From JAFDXJ01 sp038257845 (GTDB lineage Bacteria; Bacteroidota; Bacteroidia; Chitinophagales; Chitinophagaceae): a stretch of 64,000 nucleotides of DNA. Where the stretch lies: assembly GCA_038257845.1 (NCBI GenBank), contig JBBSQL010000013.1:1-64000 (forward strand). Reading direction: 5' to 3'. Positions within the stretch are counted from its first letter, which is position 1; each line of letters opens with the position of its first letter. Shown piece after piece: positions 62,962-64,000 of this stretch. Made by a program: the position numbers and the translations under genes. The notes under the pieces are model-generated. The model was not told where the DNA came from and made no database searches. It was given only the letters and a program-made list of their open reading frames with translations.

Positions 62962-63350
62962 TTTTTCGATTTAGATTTTTTAGAGATTTACATTTTTACT
63001 TTTTGTCTTGATACAAAAAGTAACAAAAAAATCAAGGCTCCATAAAAATAGCTCCCGATAATATTTCATTTATCGGGACTGCATGCCGCTACCGAAAACA
63101 AGTCTAAATCCAAGCTGTATAACAATAATAATCGAAGCTGTCCTTCAACTATAAAATAAATCCTGGCAACGTTTTCGGCTTAACGCTTCATTCCGTAAAT
63201 TTCTTAACGCTATTTTTCTGAGGCCGGGCATTTGGAAAGTCGAGTAGGAATTATTCAAAGTTCTGTTATAAATTGAAATCGTAATCTCGCCAATGCTGGT
63301 CTCCTGGCTAGCATTTCCGGAATGAAATATTATTGTGAAAATTGATCAGG
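62962..63350. repeat. Intergenic cassette repeat, copy B
   Basis: It matches copy A over the first 100 bp and the last 160 bp or so. The middle (about 63080-63195) is unrelated and has its own short inverted pair, CCGAAAAC/GTTTTCGG. It starts 10 bp after copy A ends. Confidence 0.8.
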
Positions 63351-63353
63351 ATG

Positions 63354-63386
63354 TTTTTGATCAGGCGACCAAAAATGGCAGAGTGA
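63354..63386. repeat. GATC/GACC hairpin with GGCAGAGTG tail
   Basis: TTTTTGATC-AGGC-GACCAAAAA then TGGCAGAGTG: nearly the same as the element at 17291 (TAGCGGAGTG tail), with one stem mismatch. Confidence 0.65.
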
Positions 63387-63461
63387 AAAGCGAGTAGGAT
63401 TTATTCAAAGTTCTATTATAACTTGCGTGCTTCACTATTCTTTTAATTAGTTGCATATTTA

Positions 63462-64000
63462 ATGAAACAAATCCCCAACGTTTTCACTTTACTGAATTTA
63501 TTTTTTGGTTGCATTGCCATCGTCTATGCCATACAACCCGGACTGGTGCCGCTTTTCCAGGACGCGGGCAATTTTTTGTCACCGGAAGCGAATGACGCTG
63601 GCGTTCAATACCTCAGCATACCACAGAATATTTGCATGGCTTCTTTATTCATCGGCATCGCAGCGGTGATTGATTTCCTGGATGGTTTTATTGCACGGCT
63701 CATGCACGCGAGTTCTGATATGGGAAAACAATTGGATTCCCTCGCAGATGTAGTGAGTTTTGGAGTAGCGCCTGCCATGATTATTTTTGAATTTTTACGG
63801 ATGGCTTACGCGCAACAGGATGGCGGTTTGTCAACCTCTTTTTTATTGTTTGTTCCGGCTTTTATTGTACCCTGCGCGGGTGCATTCAGGCTGGCAAGGT
63901 ATAACCTGGACACTTCATTCCACACGGGTTTCAGGGGATTGCCCATTCCGGCTGCGGGATTACTGATCGCTTCTTTTCCACTTATTTTCTGGTACAATAG
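63462..64000 (+). CDS. pssA: CDP-alcohol phosphatidyltransferase, probable phosphatidylserine synthase (partial)
   Basis: The frame from the ATG at 63462 (MKQIPNVFTLLNLFFGCIA) is open to the window edge, about 179 residues. The CDP-alcohol phosphotransferase signature D-G-x2-A-R-x8-G-x3-D-x3-D is exact in 'DGFIARLMHASSDMGKQLD' and the following 'SLAD'. The start 'IPNVFTLLNLFFGC' and 'ADVVSFGVAPA' are typical of PssA, the membrane enzyme that makes phosphatidylserine from CDP-diacylglycerol and serine as precursor of phosphatidylethanolamine. The C-terminus is beyond the window. The 15 or so residues between 'LVPLF' and 'GVQYLSIPQ' are a small insertion seen in Bacteroidota versions. Confidence 0.85.
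   Translation, partial: MKQIPNVFTLLNLFFGCIAIVYAIQPGLVPLFQDAGNFLSPEANDAGVQYLSIPQNICMASLFIGIAAVIDFLDGFIARLMHASSDMGKQLDSLADVVSFGVAPAMIIFEFLRMAYAQQDGGLSTSFLLFVPAFIVPCAGAFRLARYNLDTSFHTGFRGLPIPAAGLLIASFPLIFWYN

Overview
The window looks like a chromosomal segment of a Bacteroidota bacterium, most likely from the Chitinophagaceae or a close relative. The DNA is AT-rich and start codons mostly lack Shine-Dalgarno sequences. Several genes are preceded by the Bacteroidota-type promoter (TTTG, about 20 nt, TAnnTTTG). Lineage-typical families are present: a TamB-like giant protein, a gliding-motility/T9SS C-terminal domain protein, a DUF4105 protein, tandem FtsX-like permeases and a 7TMR-DISM kinase. I saw no rRNA, tRNA or CRISPR array. 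The species cannot be named from the sequence.

Layout. 0-2 kb: the tail of an unknown protein and three VOC/PhnB-like proteins. 2-7 kb: a PLP enzyme followed by a compact secondary-metabolite operon (UbiA prenyltransferase, type III polyketide synthase, methyltransferase, FAD oxidoreductase). 7-12 kb: a TamB-like protein. 12-13.2 kb: a frameshifted REP-associated-type Y1 transposase between two copies of a palindromic module. 13.2-18.1 kb: queG, clpB, beta-carbonic anhydrase. 18.2-25.9 kb: an ABC export locus (two FtsX-like permeases, ATPase, TolC) interrupted by an antitoxin-like gene with a PIN-toxin remnant. 26-31.8 kb: thioredoxin, then a signalling locus: a response regulator divergent from a possible LuxI/FeeM-fold acyltransferase, an ICMT-like methyltransferase, a 7TM histidine kinase and a REC-kinase hybrid. 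31.9-38.8 kb: polyprenyl synthase, four-helix-bundle protein, SDR, a surface PKD protein, alpha/beta hydrolase, DUF4105.

39.4-44.6 kb is a D-amino-acid/peptide locus. A secreted fusion of a beta-lactamase-fold hydrolase and an N-acyl-D-amino-acid deacylase is cotranscribed with an Lrp/AsnC regulator. It is divergent from a DgcN (DUF1611)-DgcA (dipeptide epimerase family) pair, and a perfect 12-bp inverted repeat (a likely Lrp operator) sits between them. 44.6-50.4 kb holds small lipoproteins, an esterase, LtrA and a TonB-C-like protein, with many palindromic intergenic repeats.

50.5-61.1 kb is a defense island. One tightly packed operon encodes an Xre regulator, a DNA cytosine-5 methyltransferase, a MORC/MutL-like GHKL ATPase, a Z1-domain ATPase, a PD-(D/E)XK nuclease-like protein and an AIPR protein; a Vsr endonuclease lies just upstream. 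A HepT-MntA toxin-antitoxin pair and a truncated HigA-like antitoxin follow. The window ends with an M24 aminopeptidase, a roughly 0.9-kb repeat region and a partial phosphatidylserine synthase.

The strongest candidates for undescribed biology are the acyltransferase/methyltransferase/7TM-kinase signalling locus, the D-amino-acid locus with its operator, the MORC-Z1-AIPR modification operon, and the transposase/palindrome system with a possible frameshift.
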